This document shows, one piece after another, positions 17,587-27,084 of a stretch of DNA of 64,000 nucleotides. Position numbers and translations under genes: made by a program. The DNA lies in contig CAVQYC010000009.1 in assembly GCA_963717985.1 (NCBI GenBank), positions 1-64,000 of the forward strand. Direction: 5' to 3'. The notes beneath the pieces were generated by a model. It had not been told where the DNA came from. It was given only the letters and a program-made list of their open reading frames with translations, and did no database searches. This DNA comes from BOG-1155 sp963717985 (GTDB taxonomy: Bacteria; Desulfobacterota; Syntrophorhabdia; Syntrophorhabdales; WCHB1-27). Numbering within the stretch: position 1 is the first letter of the stretch; every line of letters starts with the position of its first letter.

Positions 17587-20031
17587 TCAGTACCGTTCGA
17601 ACTCGGGGTCTCCGCCGTTGTCCGCATCTTCCATCACCAGGGCAACCCCCTCAGCCTGCCTTGTTTTTGCGGCGGGAGCTTTTGCCCTTACCGGGAACTT
17701 GCCCGCGGCCTTACGTGGCATTGCCGCGTGACGGCTCTCTCTTGGCCCCTCGTACTTCAATTTGAAGAAGGAAATTGAGGTCTGGAGCTGTTCCGCCTGG
17801 GACGAGAGCTCTTCCGCCATGGAGGACATCTCTTCTGCGGCGCCCGCGTTCTGCTGGATCACCTGGTCGAGCTGCTGGATGGCCTTGTTCACCTGCTCGG
17901 CGCCCGTGTTCTGCTCACCGCTTGCCGCGGTGATCTCCTGTACCAGCTCGGCCGTTTTCTTGATGTCGGGGACCAGTTTGCCCAAAAGCTCGCCGGCTTT
18001 TTCCGCCACTTCTACGCTCGATGCGGAAAGCTTGCTGATCTCACCCGCAGCGGTCTGGCTCCGTTCAGCGAGCTTCCGCACCTCTGAGGCGACAACCGCG
18101 AAGCCCTTGCCGTGCTCTCCCGCACGGGCCGCCTCAATCGCCGCATTCAGGGCCAAAAGGTTGGTCTGGCGGGCGATCTCCTCGATGATCGATATCTTAC
18201 CCGCGATTTCCCTCATAGCGGCCACTGTCTCGGTTACTGCCCTGCCGCTCCCTATGGCGTCATCCGCCGACTTGAGCGCGATCTTTTCCGTCTGCTGGGC
18301 GTTGTCGCTGTTCTGTTTGATAGTTGCGGCCATTTCTTCCATTGAAGAGGAAGCCTCCTCCGCGGACGCTGCCTGTTCCGTTACGCCCTGGGAGATTTGT
18401 TCCGCCGTTGCGCTCATCTCCTGGCTGCCGCTTGCGACCTGGCCTGCGGCTTCCCGTATGTCTCCCGCCACGTCGATGAGGCCCCGGACCATCTTCGCGA
18501 GCGCCTGCATCAGTTTGTCTTCGGAGGAGCGCTCCTTCAGGGTGACGGTGAGGTCTCCGCCTGCTATCTGCTGGGCTACCGACGTCACCTCGTTCATTGC
18601 ATCAATGAGGATATTTAAATTGTCTTTGATCTTATTGAAGTCGCCCTTGTATGTTTCCGTAATTTTCGCAGGCATATCTCCCTTGGAGATCGACTCGATG
18701 TACGAGGCAGTCATAGCCAAGGGCTGCACGAACGCCTCGATCAGCTCGTTGATGCCGCCGACCAGTTTTGCCCAGTCGCCCTCGAAGAGAGACGCGTTTC
18801 CTCTCGTCTTCAGCCTTCCTTCCTGAACCGCCTCTGTAAGGCTCTTGATCTCACCTACCACTTTCAGGAGGTTCTCACGCAGGAGGTCCATCTTTTCGTT
18901 TGCAATGATCTGTTTGCCCGGCAGCTTTTCAAGGACGGGCGAGAAATCGCCTTCGGCGTATGAGGAGAGGATGCCGAGGATCTTGAGTATATTGCCCACG
19001 TGCAGTTTTACCACCTGGTTGACTCCGTTTGCCACCTGTTTATAGGCGCCTGAGAAACGTTCTACGGGGATGGAATACTCGATGTCCCCGGCCTTCTGTT
19101 CCCTGTGCAGTTTATCCATATTGTCGATCAGGTCTCTGAGGGTGGCGACCATGGCAAGGAGGTTCTTCCCGAGGACATCCTTTTCCGAGCGGACCTGTAT
19201 GTCCACGTCCAGGTCACCTTTGGCCACCTTCTCGGCTGCAAGGGAAGAGCATTTGATGTTCTCCACCATGTTCCTGAAGGAGTCGGCGAGTACGCCCATT
19301 TCGTCCCTGCCTTTCACACCGATGACAACGCTCACGTCGCCCAGGGCCAGCCTGTCTGTCGCCGCGACGAGATCCTGGAGGGGCTTTTTGATGCTGCGGG
19401 TAAGCAGAAAGGCAACGAAAACTGCCAGGAGGACCGCAAGCACACCGACACCCACGAGCAGGTTGCGCGTCGACGTGTAGGTACCCATCGCCTCTTTGTG
19501 CATCCTTTCGTTCTCTTCTTCATGATACCGCGCAACCTGGGCAAAGGCTTCCTGGACCCTTACCGACGCGGGTCTTGACTCCTTGAAGTAGACATCCGTC
19601 GCTTCTCTCTTTTTGTTCTTTCCGAGGAACTGCGTAATCCGGTCGTTTATTTCCCTGGCGGGCGCAAGCTCCTTTTTCGCCTGGTCCATCAGCTCACGGC
19701 CCCTGGCCGAATTATCCAGGCTCGCGAGCTCCTTGATCGACTCGCTCAGCGTCGCCCGTGCCTTTGGAAGTTCTTCTTTCGCCTTTTGAATGGTTGCCGC
19801 ATCTTCCGCCGTGGTGAGAGCGACCACGCTGAGCAGCACGTCATCGACGGCCTTGTTTATCGTATTTGCCGTCCTTATCTTCGCGTTCCCCTCGCCCGCG
19901 ATCCTCTCGAGCCTGGTGCTGATGGAGCTCATGCCGCTGATGCCGAAAACAGTGAGCGCGGCGAGGAGCACCGTGAGAATCCCAAATCCTATGCATAGTC
20001 TTGCACCGATCTTCATGTCCCTGAAATTCAT
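17587..20031 (-). CDS. Membrane methyl-accepting chemotaxis protein with several HAMP-like units
   Basis: An 814-residue receptor. TM1 lies at about residues 10-30, a four-helix-bundle type periplasmic region follows, and TM2 lies near 190-210 (LLVGVGVLAVLLAVFVAFLL). HAMP-like segments follow (RSIKKPLQDLVAATDRLALG) with at least two further HAMP-like repeats to about residue 510. The signalling hairpin near residue 650 is canonical (ARQTNLLALNAAIEAARAGE). Helical pairs on both sides supply methylation sites. No C-terminal NWETF-type pentapeptide. The ATG at 20031 follows AAGGAGGTCAACA; the longer frame includes that site. Ligand unknown. Confidence 0.9.
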   Translation of the reverse strand: MNFRDMKIGARLCIGFGILTVLLAALTVFGISGMSSISTRLERIAGEGNAKIRTANTINKAVDDVLLSVVALTTAEDAATIQKAKEELPKARATLSESIKELASLDNSARGRELMDQAKKELAPAREINDRITQFLGKNKKREATDVYFKESRPASVRVQEAFAQVARYHEEENERMHKEAMGTYTSTRNLLVGVGVLAVLLAVFVAFLLTRSIKKPLQDLVAATDRLALGDVSVVIGVKGRDEMGVLADSFRNMVENIKCSSLAAEKVAKGDLDVDIQVRSEKDVLGKNLLAMVATLRDLIDNMDKLHREQKAGDIEYSIPVERFSGAYKQVANGVNQVVKLHVGNILKILGILSSYAEGDFSPVLEKLPGKQIIANEKMDLLRENLLKVVGEIKSLTEAVQEGRLKTRGNASLFEGDWAKLVGGINELIEAFVQPLAMTASYIESISKGDMPAKITETYKGDFNKIKDNLNILIDAMNEVTSVAQQIAGGDLTVTLKERSSEDKLMQALAKMVRGLIDVAGDIREAAGQVASGSQEMSATAEQISQGVTEQAASAEEASSSMEEMAATIKQNSDNAQQTEKIALKSADDAIGSGRAVTETVAAMREIAGKISIIEEIARQTNLLALNAAIEAARAGEHGKGFAVVASEVRKLAERSQTAAGEISKLSASSVEVAEKAGELLGKLVPDIKKTAELVQEITAASGEQNTGAEQVNKAIQQLDQVIQQNAGAAEEMSSMAEELSSQAEQLQTSISFFKLKYEGPRESRHAAMPRKAAGKFPVRAKAPAAKTRQAEGVALVMEDADNGGDPEFERY

Positions 20032-20116
20032 TGTTGACCTCCTTGTCATATTTGCAGGCCCTTCGCATGCAGTCGACTTTGGCCTTCAGTACATCTATTC
20101 TCGCCCTCGGGCACCA

Positions 20117-21898
20117 TCACACCGCTTCGATCACTTCTCTCTCCTCTTGTGAATAGACGATCTGATGCGCGTCGAGGATCAGAGCGATGCGTCCATCGCC
20201 GAGGACCGTAGCCCCGGAGATGCCCTCAGTATGGCGATAAACCCTTCCGAGCCCCTTGATCACCGCCTGGATCTCCCCCACGATATCGTCCACAATGAGA
20301 CCGGCGGTGTAGCCGCCCAGCTTCACGACAATAACCTGCTCCCGTGCTCCGCGGCTGCCCTTAATGGAGAAGTAGTCCCTCAACCTGATGCATGGCACAA
20401 GGGCACCCCTTATGCTCACCCAGGCATTCCACGTCGAGTTGGTCGCGCTCCCTCTGGCTGCCTCCAGGTCGACACACTCCTCGATAAACGATACGGGCAG
20501 CACAAAGAGCTCCGGCCCGGCGGCAACGAGCAGCCCTTCCACAATGGCGAGGGTGAGAGGGAGACGTATCGAAATTGAGGTTCCCATGGTTGGGCCGCTT
20601 TTCATCTCTATGGAGCCCCGCAGCGCTTCTACGGATTTTTTCACCACATCCATGCCGACGCCGCGCCCGGAGACGTTGCTTACTGTCTTGGCTGTGGAAA
20701 AACCTGGCAGGAAGACCAGGTCGAAGATGTCCTTGTCCGTAAGTTGTGTGGCTTGGGTAATGAGGTTCCTGGCTATGGCTTTCTCTCTAATCGCTTCCCT
20801 GTCGAGACCGGCGCCGTCATCCTCGATGTCAATCACCACATGGGCCCCCACGTATCTCGCTGAGAGAGTGATCCGACCCTTCGCCTCTTTCCCTGCGGAG
20901 ATCCGTGTCTCCGGGGTTTCGATCCCATGGTCGACGCAGTTCCTTATCAGGTGTATCAGGGGGTCGTTGAGCCGTTCTATCACTGTCTTGTCCAGTTCCG
21001 TCGAGCCTCCTTCCGTGACTATCTCTATCTCCTTACCTAACTCGCCGGAGAGGTCATGCACAAGCCTCTTAAAACGCCCGAAGGTGGTGCTGATAGGCAC
21101 CATCCTGATAGACATGGCATTTTCGCGCAGCTCCGCCGTCAGCCTTTCGAGGTCCTCGGCAATCGAAAGCAGCTCCGGGTGTTTGAGGTTTACCGAGCAA
21201 CGGTTGAGCCGTGCCTCCGCAATCACAAGCTCGCCGACCATGTCGACCAGCTTGTCCAGTTTTTCGGAGGCGACCCGAAGGCTCGAGGCCGCTTCGGTCA
21301 CCTTTTTCTTTTCCTGGATTTCTCTTACGTGTTCCTGCTGAACCAGCGCGGACTCCACACGATTACGGCTCACTACCCCGGATTCAACAAGCAGCTCCCC
21401 GATGCGCTTCTTCGACTGGAGCACTTTGTGCAAATCCTCGGAACTCACATCCCCCCGCCCGATCAGGATCTCACCCAGCTTGGGGGGCGCTTCTCCTTCC
21501 AAAATCAGTGCTTCATCCACTTCCTCAATCGTTATCTCGCTGATATCCTCTACGAAGATGAATATATCCCGTATGGCGTTGACGCCCTTGTCCGTTGTCA
21601 GGATAATGTCCCAATATATGTAGCAATTTTCCGCATCGATCTGCTCAAGATCAGGGATGCCCTCGGTCCCTGCGACGACGTGGCAGATGCCAAGTCCCTC
21701 AAGCTCTTTGAGAAGGAGGAGCGGGCTTGTCCCGGTGAGGAAAATGTGCAGGGGGGGGCGAAAGCGGACCCGGTAAGTGACCATATTTCCGGCCTCGTCA
21801 TCCGGAACGGGATGAGATGGGGCATCAGGCTCTTCCTGACCCCCGCCGGCCTGCCTTTCACGATCCGGGCCCTGCAGCAATCGCCGGAAGGCGGACAT
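20117..21898 (-). CDS. cheA: Chemotaxis histidine kinase CheA, main part (without Hpt)
   Basis: Carries P2-like, dimerisation, ATPase and CheW-like domains of CheA in 593 residues. From the N-terminus: a linker, a P2-like region (RVRFRPPLHIFLTGTSP), a segment resembling the MshEN/GspE N-terminal fold (LGEILIGRGDVSSEDLHKVL and a second half, about 137-190) and the dimerisation helices (LDKLVDMVGELVIAEARL). The ATPase boxes follow (LIHLIRNCVDHGIE, DDGAGLD, GRGVGMDVV), then the CheW-like domain. The phosphorylated histidine domain is on the preceding ORF, which overlaps by 41 bases in another frame. The first ~40 residues look like linker, so one ancestral cheA with a frameshift at 21858-21898 is the simplest reading; a natural two-protein CheA is the alternative. 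Confidence 0.85.
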   Translation of the reverse strand: MSAFRRLLQGPDRERQAGGGQEEPDAPSHPVPDDEAGNMVTYRVRFRPPLHIFLTGTSPLLLLKELEGLGICHVVAGTEGIPDLEQIDAENCYIYWDIILTTDKGVNAIRDIFIFVEDISEITIEEVDEALILEGEAPPKLGEILIGRGDVSSEDLHKVLQSKKRIGELLVESGVVSRNRVESALVQQEHVREIQEKKKVTEAASSLRVASEKLDKLVDMVGELVIAEARLNRCSVNLKHPELLSIAEDLERLTAELRENAMSIRMVPISTTFGRFKRLVHDLSGELGKEIEIVTEGGSTELDKTVIERLNDPLIHLIRNCVDHGIETPETRISAGKEAKGRITLSARYVGAHVVIDIEDDGAGLDREAIREKAIARNLITQATQLTDKDIFDLVFLPGFSTAKTVSNVSGRGVGMDVVKKSVEALRGSIEMKSGPTMGTSISIRLPLTLAIVEGLLVAAGPELFVLPVSFIEECVDLEAARGSATNSTWNAWVSIRGALVPCIRLRDYFSIKGSRGAREQVIVVKLGGYTAGLIVDDIVGEIQAVIKGLGRVYRHTEGISGATVLGDGRIALILDAHQIVYSQEEREVIEAV

Positions 21899-22253
21899 TG
21901 ATTTCGTCGAGTCTCTCCTGATTTAGCTCCGCGCCATCTGCGTCTTCGAGCATTTTTCTCACTTCATCGGAGGCGGCAAGGGTAAGATTGACGAGGTCTC
22001 CGCTCAGGACCAATTTGCCACTCCTCACCTGGTCGAACACGCTTTCAATGTCGTGGAGAAAAAGGGAAATACGCTCATATCCGAACATCGCGGCGGAGCC
22101 CTTAATCGTGTGGAGCGCCCGAAAGATGCGGTCGATAAGCCCACTATCATGCCGGGACTCCTCCACTTCCAGAATGGCTGCCTCCAGATCGTTGAGCAGC
22201 TCAAACGCCTCTTCTTTGAAAACCGATGCGTGTGTTCCGCTCTGCCCCGTCAT
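21858..22253 (-). CDS. cheA: CheA histidine phosphotransfer (Hpt/P1) domain as a separate ORF
   Basis: A 131-residue Hpt domain with the phosphorylated His in RALHTIKGSAAMFGY (about residue 48). It ends INVRLPAIAAGPGS and stops 41 bases inside the next ORF, which carries the rest of CheA. The two frames overlap exactly where P1 and P2 are joined in single-chain CheA. Its start overlaps the cheY stop by four bases. Split and frameshifted forms cannot be told apart from the sequence. Confidence 0.8.
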   Translation of the reverse strand: MTGQSGTHASVFKEEAFELLNDLEAAILEVEESRHDSGLIDRIFRALHTIKGSAAMFGYERISLFLHDIESVFDQVRSGKLVLSGDLVNLTLAASDEVRKMLEDADGAELNQERLDEINVRLPAIAAGPGS

Positions 22254-22615
22254 CCCAGCACCTTCTTCACCACGCCGAGAAGCTGTTCCTGCTTGAACGG
22301 CTTGATTATCCAGCCTGTGGCGCCGGCGCTCCTGCCCTCCTGCTTTCTCGACTCCTGAGATTCAGTGGTAAGCATTATGATAGGAATGAACTTATAGCTC
22401 GCCTGTGACCGCAGCCATTTGATGAGGTCTATTCCATTCATGTTCGGCATATTCAGGTCGGTGATAACCATGTTTACCCCTATATGGTCAAGCTTTGAGA
22501 TAGCGTCTTTACCGTCCGCGGCCTCAATCACCTCATAGCCCTCGTGCTTCAATGTGAGACTGACCATCTGCCGTACGCTCATCGAATCGTCAACCGTCAT
22601 AATCCATTTGCCCAT
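22250..22615 (-). CDS. cheY: Chemotaxis response regulator CheY
   Basis: A single receiver domain of 121 residues: the acidic pair in MTVDDSMSV, phospho-acceptor Asp in MVITDLNMPNMNG, Thr in IIMLTTES and Lys in WIIKPFK. The ATG at 22615 follows AAGGAGGAAGAGA; the longer frame to 22642 is rejected. It would take phosphate from CheA and act on the flagellar motor or another output. The start lies inside the end of the STAS gene (19-base overlap), and the stop overlaps the Hpt start. Confidence 0.92.
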   Translation of the reverse strand: MGKWIMTVDDSMSVRQMVSLTLKHEGYEVIEAADGKDAISKLDHIGVNMVITDLNMPNMNGIDLIKWLRSQASYKFIPIIMLTTESQESRKQEGRSAGATGWIIKPFKQEQLLGVVKKVLG

Positions 22616-22980
22616 TCTCTTCCTCCTTCCAGCCATAGGCAATTCCGGTCAGGGTCCTGCATGCACCCTTCGCGGCGGAGAAAACCGGCATCTCTCACCA
22701 CCCGGCTGATCGCCTCTGAAATATTCAGAAGTTCGAGGCGCTTCCCCAGCTTGACAGCCGTCCTATGGGCCGCGCATAAGAGTTGAACCGTGGAGACGTC
22801 TGCATCGGTCACCGCAGCCGCATCGACCGCAAGATCCATCGCCTTGGCGAGGGCATCGGCCAGTGTCTCTCGCAGCTCACCCGCGCAGGATAGGCCCGAA
22901 TCTCCCGATAACACGAGTGTCACGGCGCTTTCCAATTCTCCCGCCAGCCTTTCGACCTTCATTCCTTCCTCCATGGTCAA
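22597..22980 (-). CDS. STAS-domain protein in the chemotaxis operon
   Basis: A 127-residue protein with a STAS-like core: LAVDAAAVTDADVSTVQLLC and the helix KLGKRLELLNISEAISRVVR. STAS domains bind partner proteins or small ligands and often act as anti-anti-sigma switches; in chemotaxis operons they are often of unknown role. The usual phosphorylated Ser/Thr position reads DVSTVQ, with Ser and Thr available. GGAGG is not obvious; the start at 22980 follows ACC and could be the ATG at 22962. Overlaps cheY at its end. Confidence 0.7.
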   Translation of the reverse strand: MTMEEGMKVERLAGELESAVTLVLSGDSGLSCAGELRETLADALAKAMDLAVDAAAVTDADVSTVQLLCAAHRTAVKLGKRLELLNISEAISRVVRDAGFLRREGCMQDPDRNCLWLEGGREWANGL

Positions 22981-23045
22981 CGCGTGAGGGGTCTATGTCT
23001 CGCCCTGCCCTAGGATCCGCCGGCACACCTTCCCTCACAGGTTCA

Positions 23046-24836
23046 TTAAAACAGCTCCACGTTGTCTCCCAGTTCCGACGCATGCCCCTGTCCCGTTTCC
23101 CCTTCTTTTTTGTGCACATGCGACTCATGTATCTGGCGCTCCTGATACATGGTGTACCGGCTCGTCAGCGCCAATAGATGCTCATTTGCCTTACCTGTTT
23201 TCGAAGGATCCCCGTGTTGCGCGCACGCCCCGAGGTTGCGCAAACCGCTCACCACGGTACCTATCACCTCATTTGTACGGGTATGCGCGGTTATGCCCTC
23301 TACCGCCGCCTCAAGCCCATGGGTGAGGCCATCGGCGGACCCGTCGAGTTCACCGAGGAGAGAGGCAAGGCATTCATTCGACCGGCCCAGCGAGCTATGC
23401 AGGTCCTTTATATTGCTTTCTATGGAACCTATTTTGCCATCCCTTTGGCTGTCTTCGTCGCCAATTGCGGCCAGCTCCATGGCGGCGGTACTCACGCCTG
23501 TCAGCATGCCGGTCATCGTCACTGTCTGATCACTCGCGCTGCCGGCGAGATTCTTAATTGCTTCGGCAAGCACGCCGAGGGCGCCTCCGCCGTCGGCGAC
23601 CCGGGCCGCTTTGATCTGTGCATTGAGGGCAATCAGCCTGATCTCCGAGCCTATCTCTTCAATGTCGTTTACGAAGGCGGAAAGCTCTTGAATCATTGCG
23701 GCAACAGCACTAACAGCCCCGGCCAATTCCTTGCCGGTTTCCTCATTCTGATGAAAAGAACCTACAACCGAAGAGATGGAGCTGTTCAGTTCCGACATAA
23801 AGGATATCTTCTCCTTGTCGGTGAAGCCGGCCAGACGCACCACCTCCTCCGATATCCCGGAGAGCCGGGAGGCTATGTGATGAAGACGTTCCACTACCCT
23901 GCTTATGGCCGACACCAGTTCGTCTCTCCCATGGCTGAGCTGGTTAATCTGCAGCTCGCCGATGTCTCCCATGATCTCCCTGATGGTCGAGTCACCGTCG
24001 CCACCTGAGGCTTCGGCCGCTGCTTGCTCAAGCATGTCCGCCACATGTTCGATCTGCTGACGGGTGATGTCATGGAACTGAAGGGATGAAATGACCTCTG
24101 ATATGCTTGCCGACACTTCTTCTGAATGATGGGCCACCCTCGATGCGGACGCCGATGATGACGAACGCTTTTCCACAAGCACCGAAAGGCCTGTAACCAG
24201 GTTGTCCAATATCTCCCGCGCTCGTTCCTGCGTTGATTTCTTGCCGGCGACCATCTTCGAAAGAGTCTCTTCTACTGACGTGCGCAAAGAAGCCAGACCT
24301 TCAGTGATCTTCTCCGACTTTGACGCTATCACCGTTGAAAGCTGCTCCACGTTTTCCGCGAGCAGGTCAAAACTCCTGTCGTCATCGGCCATGCGGCCGT
24401 TCTCTATCTTTGTCGAAACGCTCAGAATATGAAGATGTTTCACGATCCTTTTGAAGCCGGACAAAGGCGTATGAGTCCTGTCGACCATATCCCGCATCTG
24501 TCGCAACGGTCCGGAACGACGCTCCAGGTTGGAGTCTGATTGTCTGAAATGGTCATCCACGGACTCAAGCAACTTGCGGAGCTTCTCTATGCCGCTCGCA
24601 ATTTCGTCGCTTGCGACCAATTCCACGACTGCTGCCGCTGATTTGGAAATGGCCGCCACCGCAGAAAGGGCATCGCCAAGACATCGCCCCAGGGAAAGAA
24701 AATCCTGTTCCGTAAAGGCATTTAAGGACCTGAGCTCACCTGCGTACCCCCGGACGACATATTCGAGCCCCTGGCTCATGTCTCCTTTCACGGCAAGGCC
24801 GGGAACATTTCTTCTGTCTGCAACTCCGCGATACAT
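23046..24836 (-). CDS. Soluble MCP-like coiled-coil protein with a CheZ-like motif
   Basis: A 596-residue, almost wholly helical protein without membrane segments. It resembles a receptor signalling domain: the segment EIRLIALNAQIKAARVADGG aligns with the MCP hairpin tip but is degenerate. At residues 252-260 (24083-24057) it reads LQFHDITRQ, which keeps the Asp-x3-Gln spacing of the CheZ phosphatase motif LQFQDLTGQ (D256, Q260). It is the first gene of the operon, and no separate CheZ, CheC or CheX is present, so a role in CheY-P removal is possible but unproven. The ATG at 24836 has AAGG upstream; ATG 24779 (MSQGLEY) with AAAGGAG is the alternative start. Confidence 0.75.
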   Translation of the reverse strand: MYRGVADRRNVPGLAVKGDMSQGLEYVVRGYAGELRSLNAFTEQDFLSLGRCLGDALSAVAAISKSAAAVVELVASDEIASGIEKLRKLLESVDDHFRQSDSNLERRSGPLRQMRDMVDRTHTPLSGFKRIVKHLHILSVSTKIENGRMADDDRSFDLLAENVEQLSTVIASKSEKITEGLASLRTSVEETLSKMVAGKKSTQERAREILDNLVTGLSVLVEKRSSSSASASRVAHHSEEVSASISEVISSLQFHDITRQQIEHVADMLEQAAAEASGGDGDSTIREIMGDIGELQINQLSHGRDELVSAISRVVERLHHIASRLSGISEEVVRLAGFTDKEKISFMSELNSSISSVVGSFHQNEETGKELAGAVSAVAAMIQELSAFVNDIEEIGSEIRLIALNAQIKAARVADGGGALGVLAEAIKNLAGSASDQTVTMTGMLTGVSTAAMELAAIGDEDSQRDGKIGSIESNIKDLHSSLGRSNECLASLLGELDGSADGLTHGLEAAVEGITAHTRTNEVIGTVVSGLRNLGACAQHGDPSKTGKANEHLLALTSRYTMYQERQIHESHVHKKEGETGQGHASELGDNVELF

Positions 24837-24991
24837 GCTACCTTCATCGCGTATCGCAGCCGGAAGTTAAGGAAAGCAAAGGGTGAATTATTACATGATT
24901 AGGGTATAGTCTTTCTCTACATTCATCTTTAAATGAAGGCTAATGCAGGTGCCGGGCGCATTCCCCTTGGGCGGGCATCACCGTACCCCCT

Positions 24992-26374
24992 TTAGTAGCT
25001 CATGTGCAGCCGCATGCCGTAGACCTTCACAGGACCCCTGTCGCGGTTGTACCCTGGGTTCTCTATGTACTGGAAATCGGGGCTGAGCTGCACATAGCGG
25101 CCAAGCTGGATGCGGTAATAGGCTTCGAATACCTTCTCCAGCCCGTAGTTGAGGGCCCCGTCGCCTATGAGCATGCCTATACCCCCTTCTTCAAGGTAAT
25201 GCCTGTGCGAGCCGGTGAGCCCTTCTGCCGCAACGGCGATGCCGAAACCGTCATCGGTGCGTCCCCAGTTGCGCCCGCTCACCTGCAGCCCCATACTGGC
25301 CTGGCGGTCCACTTCCGTGTAGGACCAGGCGGAATTGGTGCCATTGGCCCAGCCGAGCTCGCGCGAAGAGGCCCGTTTCCCCGTTGTTTGCGAGGGGCTG
25401 CTCGACGTTGAGACCGAAGCCGTACTTGGTGCGTCCCGGCTGCTCGTCGGCGAGCGTGCTCGGCACGGTGCCGGTGGTGCTGCCGATGGCCATGGCCTCC
25501 CGGTAGTCGCCCATGCGTCCCTCATTGTGGAAGGCGAGGAGACGGATGACCGTGCCAAGCTTACCCGGCGCGAGGTCCAGCTCGACGTTGTCGCCCCGGG
25601 CATGGTAGATCTCGTCGTCGAGGTCGATGCCGTTCCTCGTATCCGGCACCTGGTAGCTCCCCATGATCAGTCGCCACGTGGGGTGGACAAAGGCAACGGA
25701 AGCGCCTATGGTGTAGCCCCTCGTATCGGAGGCGTAATCCCAGGCCGTATTGAAGAGGAAGGCGTAGTTGAGGAACTGGGTCCTCCCGTTATTCGCATAG
25801 CGGTTCTGGTCGAAATCGTCCGTGGGCGCGAGCTTGCCCCCTTTTATCTCGATGCGGTCCACAGGCTCGCGGCCGGGCAACTGATCCATGTTCGGGTCAG
25901 GGACTCACCCACCTCTCCCGACAGGGGGATGACGTAGCGCGCATACATGCGGGCAAGGTAGGGACCATGGCCCAGATTGGCCGGGCCTGCCCTGATGACG
26001 TCCGCGTTCGTATAGGCGCCAAGGCCGAGACCGTTTGAGCTAGACCGCGACCCCGGAACATCTCGAAATCGGCATATAACTGGAGAGACTTCGTGACCTG
26101 AGAGCCGAGGTAGAGGCCGTAGGTGTCGGGTCATCTCCTGCTTGAAGCTATGGTCGAAGATGAAGCTGTTCTCCCCTTGTAGGGACTGTGGAAACCGGGC
26201 GTGTTCTGGTAGTTGGTGGTGAACTGGATGCCCTAGGAGCTGGGGGAGCCAGGAGGGCTTGGCGCCGGAGTCGTTTTCACCTGCCCAGACGAAGTGTGCG
26301 AAAATAACGACAAGAAGAGGGAGCAGGAGACCTAGGGCAAGAAGAGGGCGTAATTTCTCACGGATTGCTTTCAC
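24992..26374 (-). pseudogene. OprB-like carbohydrate porin, multiply frameshifted
   Basis: An outer-membrane beta-barrel gene in at least three frames. 26374-26250 encodes a signal peptide (LLALGLLLPLLVVIFAHF) and PSWLPQLLG, then the frame breaks several times before 25890. 25889-25390 is a long coherent barrel part (FDQNRYANNGRTQFLNYAFL, YTIGASVAFVHPTWRLIMGS). The last part (25340-24992) is in another frame and ends with the typical aromatic-containing strand GMRLHMSY. Joined, it gives about 450 residues, the size of OprB family porins. Either decayed or affected by indel errors. Confidence 0.7.
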
Positions 26375-26394
26375 CTTGATGCCGCGCTCGACCC

Positions 26395-26934
26395 TTACCC
26401 CTTGCCCTCGAACTTCTCAACCAACAACCCGTACTTCTCGTGGATCAGCCTTCTGTCGAACTCCCAGAATGCTTCCAGCATATCATCCTGCTCGTGACTG
26501 CTGAAATACGCCATGCAGGGGATGAAGAAGCGTCTGTCCTCCTTTTCAATATGTAGGGGGTAAAAATCGACAAGTCCTTTCATAATTGTCGCCACGTCGA
26601 CAAGGGCGGTGCTGTCGCCAAGGAGATGGCGATCCTTAGCCGCAACGAGTCGGGCCGTCATCTCCCGTGCCCGCACGTGCTCTTCCCTCAGATCTTCCAT
26701 CATCTGTCTATACTGATCTGAAATGGTGGTCCGGGCGAGCAGTTGGAAGAGAATATCCTCTTCCTTTCCATGGTGGCAGCGATCAGCGTACATTCTGATG
26801 AAATCGGCTGTCTGATCGATAAATTCGGGCCTCAGCCTTCCCGTCTTGTGTATCGTCTCGACCTCGCTCCTCATCACCTTGATCATACGCTCAATAAGCC
26901 TGTGCTCTATCATCAAGGGCGCAATGGGCATCAT
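26395..26934 (-). CDS. Hemerythrin HHE domain protein
   Basis: A 179-residue four-helix protein with the di-iron ligands expected of a hemerythrin-like domain: His in LMIEHRLIERM, the HHGKEEDILF pair near residue 53, EEHVRAREM near 85 and YPLHIEKEDRRFF near 130. Such proteins bind oxygen or store iron and often protect anaerobes from oxygen (family knowledge). CCAGGAGGATTGCT precedes the ATG. Monocistronic between the porin remnant and tRNA-Glu. Confidence 0.85.
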   Translation of the reverse strand: MMPIAPLMIEHRLIERMIKVMRSEVETIHKTGRLRPEFIDQTADFIRMYADRCHHGKEEDILFQLLARTTISDQYRQMMEDLREEHVRAREMTARLVAAKDRHLLGDSTALVDVATIMKGLVDFYPLHIEKEDRRFFIPCMAYFSSHEQDDMLEAFWEFDRRLIHEKYGLLVEKFEGKG

Positions 26935-27011
26935 AGCAATCCTCCTGGACCACCGGACAACAACGCATGAAAGGATAGTTAAAGGGTAAGACCGTTGTTT
27001 TACAAGAAAAA

Positions 27012-27084
27012 TGGTCCCAGCGAGATTCGAACTCGCGTTACCGGCGTGAGAGGCCGACGTCCTAAACCCCTAGACGATGGGACC
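27012..27084 (-). tRNA. tRNA-Glu (CUC)
   Basis: Read on the minus strand, acceptor GGTCCCA pairs with TGGGACC, the D arm is TCGTCTAGGGGTTTAGGA, the anticodon loop CCTCTCA reads CTC, and the T arm is CGCGAGTTCGAATCTCGC. CCA is not encoded. Confidence 0.93.

Noticed and set aside
21751..21758. Run of eight G in cheA as a frameshift site
   Set aside because: The CheA frame reads through it with family-like sequence on both sides, so the run is in frame as given.
24921..24940. Small inverted repeat (TTCATCTTTAAATGAA) upstream of the MCP-like gene
   Set aside because: Short, with mismatches and no T run; could be chance in an AT-rich leader.
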